IMG/VR virus record: IMGVR_UViG_3300013125_000048
Span: 1 to 24,437 of that record
From: a virus
Reading direction: 5' to 3' (one strand)
Length of the DNA stretch: 24,437 bases
Shown: piece after piece, positions 21,969-24,437 of the stretch
Layout of the letters: every line of letters begins with the position of its first letter
How positions within the stretch are numbered: the first letter of the stretch is position 1
Notes under the pieces: model-generated
Told to the model about the DNA's origin: nothing
Databases searched by the model: none
Seen by the model: the letters and a program-made list of their open reading frames with translations, nothing else
Translations under genes and position numbers: made by a program

Positions 21969-23561
21969 ATGGCTCATTACTCTGAAATGTCTTTTCTTTT
22001 TGATGGTTCAGGTGCAGAAAGTGTAACCCAAATTTTAGATGCTAATAGCATGGATAATACATCTAATGTTGTTAGAGGTGATGATTATCATTATGTTGTG
22101 TATAAGAATAAGAAAAATACAAATACAAATGAAATTAAACAATACCTAGGTGATTCCATATATAAGAGAGAAAACACTGGAAATAGAGGAGAAAGAAATC
22201 CTTATCTAAGATTATTGGATGATTTCAAAAGTAGTCCAGGATTAAGAATCAATGCAGCTGATCTAGCCTATCTAAGAGAATTAGGAGTATATCCTATAAA
22301 TAGATTAGCTATATTAAGAAGATTTCCTGAAGGTTCATTTGTTACAGAGAATTTAGAAGAAATGAATACATCACCAATATCAACAATTGTAGGTTGGGTT
22401 AAGGCTGATGAAAATTTCGGTAAAATTAATTTTAACGAAACCTGGACAAAAACCAACAAAAGATTTGATGTGTTATTGAATGAATTGGTTCAAAGAAATT
22501 TTGGAGGTATTAATATATCGGCTATGGTTCCAATACCAGACTTTGCACAAGGTATTCTTTTTGAATTCTACAAAAGAGCTGGATTAGCTGGTGGTAATAA
22601 TCAAGATAGCGTAGATGAAGTTATTGAAAGTTATAGTGGTGAATTACAAGGAGATAATTGGGGATTAAGTAATATACCGGTTGGTGATCCAAATGTGTTA
22701 CAAGAAGCACCTTATAGAGATCCATTTAGTCAAAATATTCAATCTGATTTTACATTTGAATTAAAAACTACATATGAACAAAAATTATTAGGATCTGTTG
22801 ATCCTGGTTCCGCCATGCTAGATATAATAGATAATATTTTTGCAATGGGTACATCGAATATGTTATTTTATTGGAATGATGAATCTCCGATAATAAACAA
22901 AGCAAGAATAGCAAATAGTGGTGAAGCTAATAGTCCTGCTGCTTGGTGGAAATTTATGCAAGAAGTTTTGAAGAGTTTTTGGGAAGGATTAAAAGATTTA
23001 TTTAATGACGTAAGAACAGAAATAGAAAAAGTAGTAGAAAAGTCTAAAAAGAGTGCAGAAGAATCTAAATCTTCACAAAAAACAGAAGAAAATAAAAATA
23101 GCACATTAAATAATATTGCTGACAATGTTCAAAATGCAGTCAGTGGTGCAAAAAGTGATGCAGGTAAAGGACTTATTGGAATAACCAAAGGCTTCTTACA
23201 AACATTATTAACCAGTACACTATCCATATACAGATTTCAAACTAGAGGCACATTGGAATTGATGGTTGGTGGTAAATATAGTTCTACACCTTGGCACTTA
23301 ACTATAGGTAATCCTTACTCACCTTGGTTATCAACCAATCATATAATTGTGAAAAGTTGTTATGTTGAAACTAGTACTGAATTAGCATTTAACGATCAAC
23401 CTCAATGGATAACAGCAACTTTTAACTGCGAATTTTCAAGATCATTAGGTAAACAAGAATTGATGAGAATGTTTAATAATACTTATAGAAGGACATATTC
23501 TGAACCGCTAGATTCTAGTGATCAGGAAACTAAAACCGATATTTATGGTAGACCAATTTAA
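21969..23561 (+). CDS. Phage virion (tail/baseplate region) structural protein
   Basis: The 530-residue protein looks like a virion structural protein, judged by its late-type position and composition. The N-terminal half (to about residue 270) has features such as NPYLRLLDDF, LRINAADLAYLRELGVYPIN and LAILRRFPEGSF. A charged helical, coiled-coil-like insert follows at about 330-400 (DLFNDVRTEIEKVVEKSKKS and on). The C-terminal domain has WHLTIGNPYSPWLSTNHI, DQPQWITATFNCEFSRSLGK and LMRMFNNTYRR. I cannot name its T4 counterpart. The next gene is a baseplate-type LysM protein 22 bases downstream, which points to the tail tube or baseplate. No signal peptide. Confidence is good for a structural role, low for the exact one. 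Confidence 0.65.
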   Translation: MAHYSEMSFLFDGSGAESVTQILDANSMDNTSNVVRGDDYHYVVYKNKKNTNTNEIKQYLGDSIYKRENTGNRGERNPYLRLLDDFKSSPGLRINAADLAYLRELGVYPINRLAILRRFPEGSFVTENLEEMNTSPISTIVGWVKADENFGKINFNETWTKTNKRFDVLLNELVQRNFGGINISAMVPIPDFAQGILFEFYKRAGLAGGNNQDSVDEVIESYSGELQGDNWGLSNIPVGDPNVLQEAPYRDPFSQNIQSDFTFELKTTYEQKLLGSVDPGSAMLDIIDNIFAMGTSNMLFYWNDESPIINKARIANSGEANSPAAWWKFMQEVLKSFWEGLKDLFNDVRTEIEKVVEKSKKSAEESKSSQKTEENKNSTLNNIADNVQNAVSGAKSDAGKGLIGITKGFLQTLLTSTLSIYRFQTRGTLELMVGGKYSSTPWHLTIGNPYSPWLSTNHIIVKSCYVETSTELAFNDQPQWITATFNCEFSRSLGKQELMRMFNNTYRRTYSEPLDSSDQETKTDIYGRPI

Positions 23562-23583
23562 TAAAAAAAAAATAGATTAAAAC

Positions 23584-24072
23584 ATGAAAATATACTCATT
23601 TGATTCAAGTATTGCTAACAGTAGATTAAAAAGAGATCCTAAACAAGAAACTCTTTTTGATGTATTTCAAAAAAATATCGTTAATAATCAGACCATACCG
23701 TTAAATGTTTATATTGTTCCAAGAGAATTTGAAATGAGATTGGATAGAATATCTGAGTATATATATGGTGTACCCGATTATGTTGAAGAATTAATGACAT
23801 TAAATAATATTATTAGTCCATACTCTGTAAAAGAAGGTCAATATATTTATTATTGTGATGTAAATTATTTATATAATTTATATACTAGGGATGAACTATC
23901 TGATCAGAATGAAATTAAACGTCAAGAACTAATGAAGGCATCTAAACCAAAAAGAGAAGTTACAGCTGGAGATAAAAATAAACTTCTCGCACCTACTATC
24001 AAACCATCAGGATTAGAACAAATTAAAGTTGGTAATGATAATAGTGTTCAAATTATAAATACCTTTGAATAA
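23584..24072 (+). CDS. LysM-like baseplate wedge protein (T4 gp53 type)
   Basis: The 162-residue protein contains one LysM-like unit at about residues 52-105: EMRLDRISEYIYGVPDYVEE, LMTLNNIISPYSVKEGQYIY. This pattern, with a beta strand, the YG-x-P turn, NN-I and a final EGQ-x-I, is seen in T4 gp53 and related baseplate wedge proteins, where it joins wedges rather than binding peptidoglycan. The last 50 residues are a charged, probably flexible tail. It lacks a signal peptide, which argues against a cell-wall enzyme. It stands between two virion-type genes in one direction, with gaps of 22 and 18 bases, and is likely co-transcribed with them. Confidence 0.65.
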   Translation: MKIYSFDSSIANSRLKRDPKQETLFDVFQKNIVNNQTIPLNVYIVPREFEMRLDRISEYIYGVPDYVEELMTLNNIISPYSVKEGQYIYYCDVNYLYNLYTRDELSDQNEIKRQELMKASKPKREVTAGDKNKLLAPTIKPSGLEQIKVGNDNSVQIINTFE

Positions 24073-24090
24073 AAAACATTTAGATTAATA

Positions 24091-24437
24091 ATGGCAATTG
24101 AAGTTATATCAGCATCTAAAATTAAAACAGAGCCAATCGCTTTTAAATTAAATGACAAAGAATCCGTAGATTTAATGGTACAATCATTTGATTATGTTCC
24201 ATATTTATATATTAAAAAAGTTAATGATACTATAAATTCACCTCCGATAGACGGTACATCTATTGATCCAAGAGATGTTATTTATGTGAAATTGTTTAAT
24301 AGTAGGTTTTTACCAGAAATAGAATTATACTGTTATGATTCAAAAGGTATACTATTTAACGATTTATATCCTTTTGATCATGATACTCTTTTATGTATTT
24401 TTATAAAATCAAATTCAGAAATCACTATGCCTATAAG
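24091..24437 (+). CDS. Virion/baseplate-type protein, 5' part only
   Basis: An ATG 18 bases after the previous stop opens a frame that runs through the end of the window (115 codons and 2 bases). It reads MAIEVISASKIKTEPIAFKL, then a segment with FDYVPYLYIKKVNDT, then SRFLPEIELYCYDSKGILFN. The pattern of strands with P-x-I-x-L-x-x-x-D-S-x-G recalls hub proteins of contractile tails (gp27/gpD-like), which often follow the LysM-type gene, but the piece is too short for a firm call. Co-directional and tightly spaced with the baseplate genes upstream. Confidence 0.6.
   Translation, partial: MAIEVISASKIKTEPIAFKLNDKESVDLMVQSFDYVPYLYIKKVNDTINSPPIDGTSIDPRDVIYVKLFNSRFLPEIELYCYDSKGILFNDLYPFDHDTLLCIFIKSNSEITMPI

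Noticed and set aside
1-24437. CRISPR arrays, tRNA genes, rRNA genes or insertion sequences
   Set aside because: No regularly spaced repeats with unique spacers, no cloverleaf-like sequence and no transposase were seen on reading through; a dedicated tRNA search was not possible.

Overview
This window looks like part of the genome of a large, AT-rich, T4-related contractile-tailed phage (myovirus) that infects a Bacteroidetes host. Virion genes support this: an unusually long tail sheath protein at the left edge, and a structural protein, a LysM/gp53-like baseplate protein and another tail-type gene at the right edge. So does a T4-style replication block with a UvsX-like recombinase and a gp41/DnaB-like helicase. 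The host group is suggested by promoters of the Bacteroidetes type (TTTG, 19-20 bases, TAnnTTTG) in front of several plus-strand genes, by A-rich leaders without clear Shine-Dalgarno sequences, and by a gene whose product carries a type IX secretion sorting domain, a system known only from Bacteroidetes.

Layout. 1-2532 (minus): tail sheath, cut by the window edge. 2719-12403 (mostly plus): short transcription units, several with host-type promoters and some ending in hairpin terminators. They encode an unknown protein, an ECF-like sigma factor with a coupled small protein, a rhomboid protease, a HExxH/VWA protein, a frameshifted small gene, an unknown acidic protein, a T9SS-type secreted protein, a MoxR-type ATPase and a small membrane protein. 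A minus-strand cassette (RHH protein plus HNH endonuclease, 7164-8326) sits between the VWA gene and the rest. 12400-21319 (minus): a TibC/Aah-like heptosyltransferase, a class II ribonucleotide reductase, an acidic unknown protein, the fractured helicase locus and UvsX. 21523-24437 (plus): one unknown protein and three virion-type genes.

The most striking locus is the helicase at 17053-20022. The gene is broken inside its Walker A motif, between Lys and Ser, by the two halves of an atypically split intein: about 35 residues on the N side and 117 on the C side. A Vsr-like (EDxHD) homing endonuclease gene lies between the halves. Protein trans-splicing would rebuild the P-loop. The N-extein also contains an in-frame TAA at 19510-19512, so either the locus is damaged, the base is an error, or the stop is bypassed.

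How the genes may work together: host promoters would drive early genes, including the sigma factor. That sigma factor may then direct later transcription from TATAAATA-like sites near structural genes. UvsX, helicase and B12-dependent ribonucleotide reductase form a replication/nucleotide block. The secreted T9SS protein, the rhomboid protease and the heptosyltransferase point to modification of the host envelope or secreted proteins during infection. These functional links are inferences from gene families and order.
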